From Linanthus parryae (lineage: Eukaryota; Streptophyta; Magnoliopsida; Ericales; Polemoniaceae), in assembly GCA_023055425.1 (NCBI GenBank), contig JALGPY010000006.1, positions 88,323,935-88,387,934 of the forward strand: DNA of 64,000 bases. Reading direction: 5' to 3'. Positions 34,819 through 47,118 of the stretch are shown piece by piece. Numbering within the stretch: position 1 is the stretch's first letter; each line of letters starts with the position of its first letter. Below the pieces are notes generated by a model. The model was not told where the DNA came from and ran no database searches. It was given only the letters and a program-made list of their open reading frames with translations. The position numbers were made by a program, and so were the translations under genes.

Positions 34819-36605
34819 TTACGTCATTTCCTTTCGGCACTTCTCCGAAAAGCTCATTTCATCGAAGAACTTGCTGAACCTGTGCGACCCCTTCATCCGA
34901 TCGGCAAGTTCGTCCTCCGTGTCTATACTGTAGTCCTCCTCATTGTAGACTTCATCAATGATGGGTAGACCGTCTTCCGCAATCTCTTCGAGATCCATAA
35001 TCGCGATCATGGCCACCTCTTTGCCTTTCGGCTCTTGCTCCGCATGGGCAGGCAGTGGATTGTTTCGCACATCCTGCCTCTGATCGCTGACAATCAACTC
35101 GCCATCTTTCATTTTTCGGCTCACCATGTTTCTGAGCTTCTTACAATCAGCCATGGGGTGCATGATCTTTCCATGGCATTCGCACCACTTTGGGTCCCTC
35201 ATAATCTCCTTGGAGGGTATCCTTTCGAGCGGTGGCAAGATACCGTCTTTACGCCACTGCTTACACAAGTCAGTCGCTTCCTCTACCGAACATGGTAGAG
35301 GTGGCGCATCCAAGTTTGTAACCCTGGGCTGCTTTTGGGCGAGACTGTATTAACCTCAGCTTCGCACCCCCTCTTGTAGGTGAACCTTCCAATCTTAAAA
35401 GTAGTTCCACTCGGGGATCGTTCAGGGGCGTGCTTCTTCTTCTGTCTCTCCACTATAGGCTCTATGTTTTTCGTGCACTCCATCAATTTTGAAAAGGTAG
35501 GAGTTTGTAGGTTGATAAGCATACCTTTTTACTCGTCTCGCATACCTTGCAGACATATTTCCACGAGCGTGCCCTCAAGCACTTCATCTCTGCATTCCAA
35601 GGACTTGGCTCTGAATTTCTTAATGAATGTCACTCCATCCTCCTCGCGTTTCTGGTACATGCGAGAGAGATGAATCATTGTCACCTTTTCTTCCACCTGG
35701 AAGAATTTGGTATGAAAATTCTGAACCATGTCATCCCAGGTCTTCAAGGATCCGGCCTCTAACGTCCTGTACCACTTGTAGGCCACATTTCCCAAAGATT
35801 TAGGGAACTCGCGCATCAGTAGTTTTGGATCGGCTCCATATGGTCCCATCACATCGATGAAACGCATGACGTGCTCGTGAGCATTCCCGTTAACGTCCTC
35901 GAACTTGTCCCACTTGGGAGCTTTGTACCCTGCGGGGTTAGGCATGAGATAAATTTCTCGTGGGATGGGCGGATCATTGTGGACCTTTGGAATGATGGTG
36001 TCAGCGAACGGTTGATTGGCCAATAAAGTTTCCATGCGCCGCCGCAGCGATGTCATACACTCCGGTGCACTTCCCTCAGCAGCAGGAGGAAGGGTTGTTG
36101 TAGTCGGAGGCGAAACATATGCCACGGTCGGGTTAGGAGCGTACTGTGAATTCACGTTGCCCAACAGTGTCGGTGGAGAAGAAAAGGGGTATTGTGACGA
36201 CAGGTTGGGTGCAACGATTGGTGGTTGAGGAATATGTGCGGTAAAAGGTGGTATTTGAGCCGGTTGCCCCTGGACCGAGGGCAACTGCACCGTTGTCGGT
36301 GGGGTTTGCAGATTAGGATTAGGTGGTATGGGTATCACTCCAGTGCCTTGGGTGGTGGAGACTCCTCCTCCCAGAGAGACGGCAGTGCCTGATGTAGGAT
36401 GCGGGGTAAGGGTTCCCAGAATGGCCATTATCCGCTCCATCTGTGCGGATTGAGCCTGAAGGGCCTTTCCCTGATTCTGAATGGTGGCGTACAGAGCCTC
36501 CAACATCGGAGTCTCTCAGGCGGCCGCAAAAGCGTGACGGGTCTCCTCTCCCGAGGTGGTCTCTGTGGAGGGCGATCTGTTACTGACATCATCTTCATGA
36601 GACAT
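34819..36605 (-). pseudogene. Tat gag, broken
   Basis: The likely start ATG is at 36605 (MSHEDDVS), 23 bases inside the primer site, with a TGA stop near 36516. The main gag, 35529-36506, has a proline-rich N-terminal part and the gag domain (LGNVAYKWYRTLEAGSLKTW). A stop near 35527 separates 35283-35522. After a frame change, 34819-35313 carries a zinc-knuckle-like WCECHGKIMHPMADCKK, then an acidic tail. Gag would build the particle; stops and shifts disable this copy. Confidence 0.9.
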
Positions 36606-36627
36606 GGTTGTTTGCAATGGTAAGATT

Positions 36628-36643
36628 CACGTCGGGTTCACCA
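36628..36643 (-). other. Primer binding site of the Tat element
   Basis: The minus strand reads TGGTGAACCCGACGTG, a known plant gypsy primer-site type, two bases inside the 5' LTR. It fixes the element's direction. Confidence 0.85.
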
Positions 36644-36645
36644 AA

Positions 36646-37266
36646 TGTGTACGAGAGAATCCTGCAGAGAGAATTCAATATACACCAAGAGTAGGGGATA
36701 GAAATAACACAGGAAGAGTAAGGTTTTGTGTAGGGAGAGAGTAAGACAATAGCACTGTATGAGAGAGAGACACGATTTTGGCAGAGCTTCCGCGTAGCTC
36801 AGGTGATTCGCCCTTTTATGGAAGGGTTAACGATCCTATATATAACAGAGAATGTGACCGTTGTAGTGGGTTAATGGGCCCATTATTGGCGGCTTAATTA
36901 GCTTAACCACAACGGCACGTTCGTCCGCGTATATAGGGACCGTTACGGCACGTTATCCGCGTATACCAGAACCGTTATGAGGTTGACCGGATTAACCGGG
37001 TTTATGGAGCTCGTGCCATAAATCTCTCAAAGCAGTTACTAGGGGTCGCGCGCGGGCTTGGTTGTCGCTCGCGCGCGACAGGACTTACTCTAGCCTCCAA
37101 ACCACTAAGTCCCTACAAGTCCCGTGTGGTGGTATGAGAGGGCCCTGTCTCGCAGCCCCAACGTGGATCAGCGCGGCTGGTGATCCAGTGTGTGTGGAGC
37201 ACAGCTAGGTGTGCTGGATGATCGCCACGTGGCTAAGATCTGCCTGTCTAGAAAGCACTATCTACA
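36646..37266 (-). repeat. 5' LTR of the Tat element
   Basis: 621 bases, ends TG..CA, followed on the right by the TCTGT duplication. About 25 differences from the 3' LTR by eye, including a short tandem gain near 36985. Confidence 0.95.
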
Positions 37267-37271
37267 TCTGT

Positions 37272-38169
37272 CCTTGTAGTTGTTGACATATTTTCCATGA
37301 TGGTGCATTTTGTACCATGCGGGAAGACAATGGATGCTGTGCGGATTGCCCACCTTTATTTCAGGGAGATTGTGCGGTGTCATGGCGTTCCTCGTTCCAT
37401 CACCTCAGACCGTGACACGAAGTTCATGAGCGAATTCTGGAAGAGTTTGTGGGAGAAGATGGGAACTAAGTTGAACTTCAGTAGCGCCTTTCATCCTCAG
37501 ACAGATGGTCAGAAAGAGGTGGTGAATCGCAGCTTGGGCAATCTTCTTTGGCGTTTGGCAGGACCTAAACCGAAGCAGTGAGACTTGGCTCTTCCTCAAG
37601 CATAGCTTGCCGAAAAGCAAGACCAATGTCCTGAGTCCATTTCAGATTGTCTACGGTCAGAATCCTTCAGGGGTGCTGGACTTAGCCCTTATTCCACGTG
37701 TAGGCCGAATTCATCCTAAGAGGCATTCATGACCAGGTGAAGCACAAAGTTGAAGAGAACAACAAGCACAAGGCACGGGTGGACAAGCATCGTCGTCAGG
37801 TACAATTTGATGTTGGTGATTTTGTATGGGCTGTTGACTCATGATCGTTTCCCTGTTGGCGAGTACAATATGCTCAAAGGTCGGAAGATTGAGCCTTGTG
37901 AGATCGTGCAAAAGATCAATGATAATGCTTATACGTTGCGGCATCCCAGTCACCTGAAGACGCCAGGCGTGGTCAATGTGAAGCATCTTACTCCTTGCTT
38001 TGTGGGTTCTGAAGACAGTGATGTGAACTCGAGGACGAGTTCTTTCCAACTCGGGGAGACTGATGCGGGAGTGGATGATCCAGATGAAGCTGAACTGTCG
38101 GGCGCGACTAATTTGGCGCTTCTCTACCATGAGATGAAAGATAAGCGCAAGGGACAGAAGAAATTATAG
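37272..38169 (+). pseudogene. Reina-like gypsy integrase, last piece
   Basis: Resumes the split integrase immediately after the Tat element. 37297-37581 has the core with [16 protein letters not shown] (second catalytic aspartate) and [14 protein letters not shown] (catalytic glutamate), then a stop near 37579. After frame changes, 37750-38169 holds the C-terminal part with NDNAYTLRHPSHLKTPGVVN and an acidic tail. No clear chromodomain is seen. The match to Reina-type chromovirus integrases is by motif memory. Confidence 0.88.
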
Positions 38170-39317
38170 CTTTTGGTGTCGTCGCACTGTTTGGGCCATA
38201 ACTTTGGCTACGAGAGTCAGAATGACGCGATCCATCCCCAAATTCCGTTGTTTGACCAGTCAAACGAGCTTTTTAGTTATTTTTTTACTATTTGTGGCAG
38301 TATTTCTATTATTGATTAGGACATCAATTTTAACTCGTTCTGGGTCAAACTTTCGCGTACGTGTTTCTTTCAATAAGGCCTAACTGTTGGGTCAATTTTG
38401 GGATTTTGCCATTTTTGACATATATTAGGGTTTCAGCTATATATGCCTGACTTGTTGGCAGAATTGGTTATTTTTTGGATAATAATATATTTTTTCAAAC
38501 CCTAAAGACGTTCTCTATTGATTTATGTCTTTCTGTTCGTTGCTTCTGCTGCATTGATTCCACGCCTTGATTAGATTCGGCGTCAACCACATTCATATTA
38601 GTGTGGGAGATGCTTTAGGTACTTGTTTGCCCATATGGGCCCGAGCTTCCAACTTTACAATTTGCCAGCATCTAGGACTCACCGAAAAAAGTTAAAAGGC
38701 GGCTTTTGTTAAAATCCCCAAACAAGCATTACTATTCCCAATTAACTAAACGGAAGGAGCAACCTATTGCCTTGCTATACAAGTCATAGACAGAAAGAGG
38801 AACCCAAAAGTTGGTGCACATAACATGCACATGCATGATTGAAGACCAGACGAAAAAAATCGCCAAACCACCAATATGAATGTTATCAAATAAGATCTTC
38901 GCCAATCTGGAATAAACCTTACAGAATGTTGTTTGTTGGCTCAAAGGAAGGGAATGCTAGAGGTTTACAATGTATATGGACGAAGAAAAAAATGGTATAT
39001 TAATTCAGAAAGTCAAAATGTTAGGGAAGTTGGACACACGAGTTGTTCAATAATTCAAGTAATTGTATTAGAAGAACGTGACTTTAATTTGTGTTCTGTT
39101 AAATGTCAATCACTGTTTTCCCATCTCTTCCCGTTGTGCTTCTTGATTATTTCTATTCAGGGTTGAACAAGTGAGTTTTATGTTTTGCTTATAGACCATT
39201 TGAAATGCATCATGACTTTGTTACTGGATAACAGAAAATATGTGATTAATATGAAAAGATAGAATATGTATTGTAATCATTGTCATTCCTTGAACAATAC
39301 ATTCTCCACAAACACGG
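38170..39317. other. Possible gypsy 3' flank; no gene recognised
   Basis: AT-rich sequence after the integrase end; it may contain the 3' LTR of the Reina-like element but no matching 5' LTR is present to define it. The minus ORF 38732-38944 is not recognisable. Confidence 0.4.
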
Positions 39318-39466
39318 TGATACGAGCGACCCGTTATTTACCCGCTATCTTGTTAAGTATTTATTTATTTAATTAGTAGATAATAGTTAGTCAAATACTA
39401 GTTTGTCGCATTATTGTTACTAGGCGTGATTCCGCTCTGTCGAATATATGAATGACAATAATATAA

Positions 39467-42274
39467 TTAGATATTCTAACACATTACCAATATACGGAAG
39501 GAGCATAAGGTTAACCGAAATGATTATTCATCCTATCAAAACGTTTTAAATTGATTACAACTCCTTCTCAATGTCCTTCCATGTAGAACAAAATATGATT
39601 CAAGGACTCTCCCGCCTCACATGAATTAATTTGAACTCGCGGTCTTCAGTTATAGCAAACATACTAGTTTATCAATGATCAAATAATATGATGTAAAGGA
39701 ACTACAATTGCTTTATACACAAAGTATTGATGGGTAATTCAAATTAATTCCTTAAGAGTTACCAATCAAAAGAAAAATATAACAATGATAAAATTTTCTA
39801 AGTTATGACCTCTAAGATATTATACTATACTATAAAAAATTAGACGAATCTATTTTTATTTACTTAGATATCAATGTGAAGAACTGAAGTGCCATGTAAC
39901 AACCAATTTTGCACCCCACAACATTGACCTTCACAAAAGTTTATTTCTCCATAAGTTGAGAAACATTATATAAAAGCTAGAAAGAGAAGTATTAGGCAAC
40001 AAAACCAACCCCGCCATCGGCTATAACTATCAGTTTATCGCTACCTAGAACTTTTTTGCAATGGAGCTTCTTACATCTGTAAGATTGATATTTTCTTAAA
40101 AAATATGTAACATCCTTCAATTGAGCGTTTCTGATTGGACGAAAAGTATTTAGTTATTGAATCTGAATTGCGAGAGGCGTGGGTAATTAAAATTGAATAC
40201 GACATAATTTTTTTCTAATAAAATCACATATATTTTTTTTTACCTTAATTTTCTTAGATGTATATAAGCGGCATTAGTAATTTTTTTATAAATTTGAAGG
40301 CAATATAATTGAATAATGTATCACATTAAGAGAATGTGTTTATAAGAACAAAAGAATATGAAGGTAAAGGAGTCGTTACATAGATATTCTTGCATCTCCT
40401 TTAACCTTTGCCTATCCTATAACCATTGGCAACCCCCGTCACCCACCATAACCATCAGCATCTACAGTAGTTGTGCAATTGAGATTTTTAACACCGTAGT
40501 TTGTTGTTGTTTGTTGTTTGTTTGTTTTTTTTTGTTTTTTTGTTTTTTAAAGAAGACGTTGTGTACTTTCACATTACCTATTCTTATTATATCATAGGAT
40601 TTCAGTCATTCAATATAGATTAGGGAAGACATGAGCGATTAGCTTTGAATATAATATTTATCCTTCTACGTTATTGTCTTAGGATCATCCGAGGTATTCA
40701 TTGTCGGTATATGTAATCTCGAACAAAGTTATTATAAGAGCATATTATAATATAACATAAATAAATTGAATTAAAAAAAAGTTCTTAAAATATTATTCTT
40801 ATATTTGTATTTCCTCATTCTTAGCCATTGGCGTGACCAACATTCAACCCCAACGTCCATCATAAACATCACCATCACTTTTTAGATATTCTAACACATT
40901 ACCAATACACGGAAGGAGCATAAGGTTAACGGAAATGATTATTTATCCTATCAAAGTGTTTTAAATTGGTTACAACTCCTTCTCAATGTACTTCCATGTA
41001 GAACAAAATATGATTCAAGGACTCTCCCGCCTCACAAGAATTAATTTGAACTCGCTGTCTTAAGTTATAGCAAACATACGTAGCTAGTTTATCAATGATC
41101 AAATAATATGATGTAAAGGAACTACAATTGCTTTATACACAAAGTATTGATGGGTAATTCAAATTAATTCCTTAAGAGTTACCAATCAAAAGAAAAATAT
41201 AACAATGATAAAATTTTCTAAGTTATGACCTCTCAGATATTATACTATACTATAAAAACTTAGAAGAATCAGTTTTTATTTCTTTAGATATCAATGTGAA
41301 GAACTGAAGTGCCATGAAACAAACAATTTTTCACCCTACAAAATTGACCTTCACAAAATTTCATTTCCCCATAATTTGATAAATATTAGATAAAAGCTAA
41401 AAAGAGAAGTATTAGTCAACAACCAACCCGCCATCGACCATAACTACCATAACTACCAGTTTACCGCTATCTAGAGCTTTTGTGCAATGGAGCTTCTTAC
41501 TTTAGTAAGGTTAATCTTTTCTTAAAAAATATGTGACATCCCTCAATTGAGCGTTTCTGATTGGAAGATAAGTATTTAGTTATTGAATCTGAATTGCGGG
41601 AGGTGTGAGTAATTAAAATTGAATACGACATAATTTTTTTCTAATAAAATCACATATATTTTTTACCTTAATTTCCTTAGATGTATATAAGCGGCATTAG
41701 TAACTTTTATAATTTTGAAGGTAATATAATTGAATAATGTATCACATTAATGGAATGTGTTTATTAGAACAAAACAATATGAAGGTAAAAAAGTAGTTAC
41801 ATATATATTTTTACACCTCCTTTAACCTTCGCCTATCCTACAACCATTGGCAACCCCCATCACCCACCATAACCATCAACATCTACAGTAGTTGTGCAGT
41901 TGAGAGTTTTAACACCGTAGTTTGTAGATCTTTTTTAAAATCTAAGAAGACGTTGTGTACTTTCATATTAATTTTTCTTATTATATCATAGGATTTCAGT
42001 CATTCAATATAGATTAGGGAAGACATGAGCGATTAGCTTTGAATATAGTATTTATCCTTCTACAGTATTGTCTTAGGATCGTCCGAGATATGTATTGCCG
42101 GTATATGTAATCTTGAAGCAAAGTTATTATAAGAGCATATTATTATATAAAAGAAAGAAATTGAAGTAAAAAAGTTCTTATAATTTTATTCTTATATTTG
42201 TATTTCTTCATAATTAGCCATTGGCGTGGCCAACATTCAACCCCAACGTCCATCATAAATACCACCATCACTTC
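39467..42274 (+). repeat. Tandem duplication of 1.4 kb
   Basis: Unit 1 is 39467-40881 and unit 2 is 40882-42274, both starting TTAGATATTCTAACACATTA and ending near CATCACTT. Identity is high by eye (over 90%). Unit 1 has an expanded T/G-rich tract near 40500 that unit 2 lacks. No open gene is seen in either unit. Confidence 0.9.
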
Positions 42275-42863
42275 TTTATTTTTGTGTAAGCTAAATTTCT
42301 TACCTTTATAATTTTTTTTCTATTTCTCTCAAAGAAACTTATAATTGTTTTAGATAAACGCTTTTATCGGATGATAGGATATGAGTTACGAAACACAAAT
42401 TTAGGAATACATGGCTGATTACTTTTAAAAATGTTTATATTAACATACTATATTAGAATTAAGTTATACAGGTATTGCCGACATGGGTAATCTAGAATAA
42501 TAAAACATAATAAAATTTTATTAAAATAATGTTAGATAAGTAACATTTAACTCATTTCATTTTTATTTTACTGGAAGCATGACATTCGATTCATAATTTT
42601 TTTCATGATATGCTGATGTTAATTTTTTTTTGCATGAATAAGGCAATTGAACAGCTCTTAATGCAATTAATTACTTCATCTAGTAATTAAATATACATCC
42701 ATTTATAATTGACATCCTTTTCTATTAGATATGACATGGCATGACATAGATTGTTTTTATTGGATGTTACATAAAAAATGCCATTGAGGACGACAAATGG
42801 AACATTCATAGGCAAAATTAATTGATACATGGCAATTGAAGGTTAAACCTGAGCACTTGTGTG

Positions 42864-42864
<1 letters not shown>

Positions 42865-42918
<54 letters not shown>
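42865..42918. repeat. (AT)n microsatellite
   Basis: About 27 uninterrupted AT units at the right edge of the insert. Confidence 0.95.
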
Positions 42919-42921
<3 letters not shown>

Positions 42922-44450
42922 TCAATTATTTATTTAGTTAGTAAGCCGGGCTTTGGCCCGTAAGAGTTTAGGGTTAGGTTTAGTTGTCTATTTAAACGAC
43001 TGTACTCTTCAGTTATTGGCATGGAATAAGTATTGTTTCTTCAATTTAGTTTTTTTTTTTTGTTTCGTTTTATAGTTTTTTCGTAGCCTCCTAAGCTATT
43101 GGTGCTTTCATTGATTTCACCATCCAACTGGTGAATCATGTCAATCTTGTTTCAGCAACTTTCCGTTGACATCAATACGACCATCGCTACTATCCTGAAG
43201 CAACAATCTCAGCTCTGGAAACGGTGCGGCTCCAAGAACACAGAAGCAAGAGCAAGGGGAATAGAAGAAGCAAGAACATAAGCAGATTCAGGAGACGCTA
43301 GAGGCGCCACCGCCGCCATTGCAGCAAACCCAGCAAGAACAGCCGCCATCTTCCCCAGCTCCAGCGAACTAGGAAGCCCTCTCTGCGCCACCAAGCTCCC
43401 TACTGCAGCAACCCACACCTCATCTGTCCTCCCAACCCTCTCCCCCGCTAGCCAAGCAACCACAATCGCCGTCACCATCGCCACAAACCTAGGTAAACTC
43501 CAAGCAAGATCCGTCGCAGGTCCAGATTGAGCCACCCCTGCTCCAGGCTCCTTCCCCGTCATCGGCCCCTTCACTGGTGAAGAAACCACCGGATCCTCCC
43601 CACCATCGACACAGGCGGTGTATCTGGTTCCACCGATCCAGCCGACCACGCACCCGTCACCGGCTATGGCCCCGTCGTCGCCAATTCCGCCTCCTCAGCT
43701 CCAGATCACAACTGCTCCGACGCCGTTATAGCCATCTCCGGCGCTTAAATCGCCTGATTTCTCGCCCAATCAACCACCACCACAACCCACCTATCAATCA
43801 ATGCTTCAACCGGCAACATCGAACCCACACATACCCCCTAAACCCTACCCCTATCACTACTACAACAACAGCATCCTTCCGACCGGCATCCAGCCATCCC
43901 AGTCGTCTCCGGCGCCACAACCACCTGCGCATTTCGGGGTCTGCTCTTTTCACAGCTCCAAACACATGTGGACCTCCTGCAAAGTCTTGAGCCACCATGT
44001 TAGCCATATTGCACCTTCAACCCCAAGTAAACAAAATACCCACAATTCCGGTTTCGAGATGCACTCTTTTGGGTCTACTCCATCAACTACGATCCGCCTT
44101 GAAGACAAGGAGTTTTTCAACTGGGGGGGAGTTGATACGGGTGACCCGACCCGTTATTTACCCGCTATCTAGGTAATTAATTATTTAATTATTTTTTTAT
44201 TTAATTAGTTGATAATTAGTTAGTTATTTAATTATTATTTTGTCGCATTATTGTTATTAGTCAATTATTTAATTAGTTAGTAAGCCGGACTTTGGCCCAT
44301 AAGAGTTTAGGGTTATGTTTAGTTGTCTATTTAAACAATTGTAACCTTCAGTTATTGGCATGGAATAAGTATTGTTTCTTCAGTTTAGTTTAGTTTGGTT
44401 TAGATTTGTTTCGTTTTATATTTTTTTCCGTAGCCTCTCAAGCTATTGGT

Positions 44451-45936
44451 AGAGATTCGTAGCCTCTCAAGCTACCGGTACGTATCACACAGCCAACCTA
44501 TGTATTCTAGTTTTGTTTACATATGTAAGCGTGTACTTTCTGTAACAATTGTTTGAATATTAGCCATGCTCTTTTAGTTGAAAGTGAAGTCTGTATGAAA
44601 CACTACACTAATAATGCATTAATTTTTCCATGCTTTGTATTTTCTGTACGTGCTTTTAATTACAACACAACAATTCCTAGTTACAACACAATTGATTTCT
44701 AAAAAGACAATATCGCCCCTTGATACTTTGTTATTCCTTATTGCAGAAGATTCGCAGTAAATGATTCTCTCTTAAAACAAACATCTCCACCGTCCACATG
44801 TGAGTCTCTCTTCATCTCCACCGCTGTTCTCTCTTCATCTCCTCACCGCCACTGTTACATAGAAGTATGATCTTTCTCTCTCTAGACGAGAGAAGCCACC
44901 ACCCGAAAACCACCACCTGCCCACCATTTTTCTATTCCAACGCTGCTACAACTCCTTGCCTCAATTGATTCAATATCCACCAATTGAAGCTCATATCGAA
45001 CCACCACAATCGAGCAACGCACTGAACCTGGATTCTCCTTTTCATTGACTTGGTGAAGAGGAAGCTCAAAACTTAGATTCAAATTAAGTCTGTCGATGTG
45101 AATCTGGTTGTTTCGATCTAACTGTTCCTCGTCTTTGTCTCTCATCGATCTATGCAAGATCTAATCTTCAATTCGACTAATTGATTCGGGGTTCAACAAA
45201 GGAACATCGATTGTAGTGATTAGGGGGATTTTAGGTTCTCATTGGAAGGCTTGTTGTTGATTTGGCCGACTGCTATCTTTTTTGCTGCTGTCATTGCTTG
45301 GGTTGGGCTCGAAATTAGACCAAATCAGAGAGTTGATGATCTAACAGAGCGAGATAAAAATGAATAAAGGAAGGAATAATTTAAAGACGAATCGGGGATG
45401 CAAATCACGCTGTTTCTCCCGTTGCTACTAGAAGTTCAGGAATCTGGAAATTTAGGACTATGTTTCAGGCTTATTCGGGGTTGAGTTTCCACATGATTAA
45501 CCCATCTTGTCTTCATCATTTTATTAAAAAATATTGAAGTCTTATACTTCTACTTTTAGGAAATGGAGAGAGATAGAGACACATATGAACGACTCATTTG
45601 CTTTCTTTACAATTAACTCTGGAAATTAGAATTTGTAGGGGCAAAAAATTCAAACAACAAAATATTGTTCTGTATTTATTAATTCTCGTGTTGTAATTAT
45701 CAACACCCTTTTCTGTATTAGCCATACAATTTACTAATGGACTAATTACAGTAGGAGTATTTATTATATTTCATTGGATATGTCTGACATATTTTTAACG
45801 GTATAAAATAGTGAAAGTGGGTGTTCAATGCCCTATTTTTGTAACCTCCTACAAGAGGGTAATAGATAATTTTCTAATAATATTGAAATGTGAAGTTTAT
45901 ACTGCACCAAATGGAGCACTTTACCAAATAAAGTAG
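44451..45936. other. No recognisable gene
   Basis: Intergenic sequence. CT-rich runs at 44790-44880 resemble a transcript leader, but the ORFs here (for example minus 44882-45157) have no recognisable features. Confidence 0.4.
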
Positions 45937-46336
45937 TAGGAGTGATTCAATGAAGGAACGTCTCGCGAAGCATCGAAGAAACGAGGCAACGAAGGAAGAC
46001 ATAGACGAAGCAAATCATATGTGGAATCTGTCCATTCGTTAAAATGGCCAAAGACATTTGTACAAATTGGTCCGGGATGGGGCGGTTCGTTATTTTTCCC
46101 AATCCGTTTTGGATTGTTTCTTGATGTTTCTTTGGCTCTAAGTCGGTATGCTAGTATACATATGTGCTAGGGTCGTGGCTTAGTGTTGTGTGGTTGTAGT
46201 CGGCTGCTTTCTTCAATAAATATCCGGTGTTGGCCGTGAAGGTAGCCATTATCAATACTTGTGAACCGCGTTAATTCTTGTCTCTCGTTCTTTTCTTTCG
46301 TTCACCGTTCTTGCTTGATACCAGATAATAACAAAC

Positions 46337-46349
46337 TAGTATCAGATCT
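46337..46349 (+). other. Degraded copia primer binding site
   Basis: CTAGTATCAGATC, close to the usual TGGTATCAGAGC; it sits just after the left LTR and 25 bases before the gag ATG. Confidence 0.65.
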
Positions 46350-46373
46350 TTGGGTTAGGGTTCAAGAGGAACG

Positions 46374-47118
46374 ATGTCTGATTCTTCAATGAAGTTCGAG
46401 AGGTTTAGTGGGAGAAATTAGTCTGTGCCAGAACAAGATGTGGGCGTTTTTGAAACCCAGCAATCTATGGCAGCTCCTGGCTTCCAAAAAGAGAAACGTG
46501 GATACAACTACCCTGGCGTATATGAAGATGGAGGAGAACGCGCACACAACAATCATGTTGTGTCTGACGGAGGACGTGATCACCAAATTCGCAGATCTGG
46601 AGACAAGAACTTCCTTGATCTGCGACTTCTTTATGATTGAAGTTGGAGAGCCTCTACATGATGAAGTCGCTCACCTACAAGTTGATGCTGAAGCAGCGAT
46701 TATTCAGTCTGTGCATGTCTGAAGGTACGCAAATTAGTGATCACTTAGTCGTTCTAAACAATATTCTGCTTGAGCTATGCAACAGTGATGAGAGAGTAAG
46801 TGATGATGCGGCATTAATTCTTCTGGTTTCCCTGCCTCCATTGTACGAGGGTTTCGTGTAATCTTTCATTGGTGGGAACGATACCATAAACATAGAAGAA
46901 GTTAGATCAACTCTTCACACCATGAATCTGTGGCACAAAGCTACAGAAAACAACGATTATGATTCTGGCAATTTCATAGTCAAGGGAAGAAAAGGTAATG
47001 AATACAAGAGATTTTCAAGATCCACCTTACCACAATATGTTTGTGTCTACTGTAAGGAGAAAGGTCACTGAAAGAGGGAGTGTCCCAAGAAGAACCGATC
47101 ATCAGGGGATCTTGTTTG
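46374..47118 (+). pseudogene. Copia gag, broken
   Basis: ATG at 46374 (MSDSSMKFERFSGRN) followed by a stop at codon 16. The reading continues in another frame with TLAYMKMEENAHTTIMLCL and, after a second shift near 46640, with SLTYKLMLKQRLFSLCMSEG and LLVSLPPLYEGFV up to a stop at 46859. The zinc knuckle near 47040 reads CVYCKEKGH, stop, KRECPKK, so the W before KRE is now a stop codon. After 47118 no pol domain appears; the rest to the right LTR is unrecognised. Confidence 0.88.

Larger units (their letters stand above)
22791..37266 (-). mobile_element. 14.5 kb Tat-lineage Ty3/gypsy retrotransposon
   Basis: Full-length but decayed. It is flanked by the 5-bp duplication TCTGT (22786-22790 and 37267-37271) and bounded by two LTRs of 612 and 621 bases. 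Its coding strand is minus: 5' LTR at the right, primer site, gag, protease, RT, RNase H, a second archaeal-type RNase H, integrase, spacer with tandem repeats, polypurine tract, 3' LTR at the left. The double RNase H and an antisense plant-mobile-domain gene are known marks of the Tat/Ogre/Retand group. LTRs differ by roughly 4% by eye. It interrupts the integrase core of the Reina-like gypsy. Many stops and frameshifts make it non-autonomous now. Confidence 0.93.
39424..42918. other. 3.5 kb insertion of unknown class
   Basis: Absent from the matching place in the right LTR (44264). It may be flanked by TAG (39421-39423 and 42919-42921). It has no recognised TIRs, coding sequence or poly-A tail. 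It holds a 1.4 kb tandem duplication and ends in an AT repeat. Confidence 0.55.
39318..44450 (+). mobile_element. Non-autonomous LTR element, left LTR split by an insert
   Basis: The right LTR starts TGATACGGGTGACCCG at 44133. The same start (TGATACGAGCGACCCG) is at 39318 and matches up to 39423. The LTR then resumes at 42922 (GTCAATTATT) and runs to about 43098. A primer-site-like TTGGTGCTTTCATTG follows at 43099, and a polypurine tract CTGGGGGGGA precedes the right LTR. The internal part (about 1 kb) encodes no pol; it is proline- and glutamine-rich, with short ORFs such as 43801-44172. The insert 39424-42918 is described separately. Right end near 44450 is approximate. Confidence 0.75.

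Noticed and set aside
43209..43649. 146-residue alanine-rich minus-strand ORF
   Set aside because: It is antisense to the proline- and glutamine-rich internal region of the LTR element, and no family resemblance is seen.
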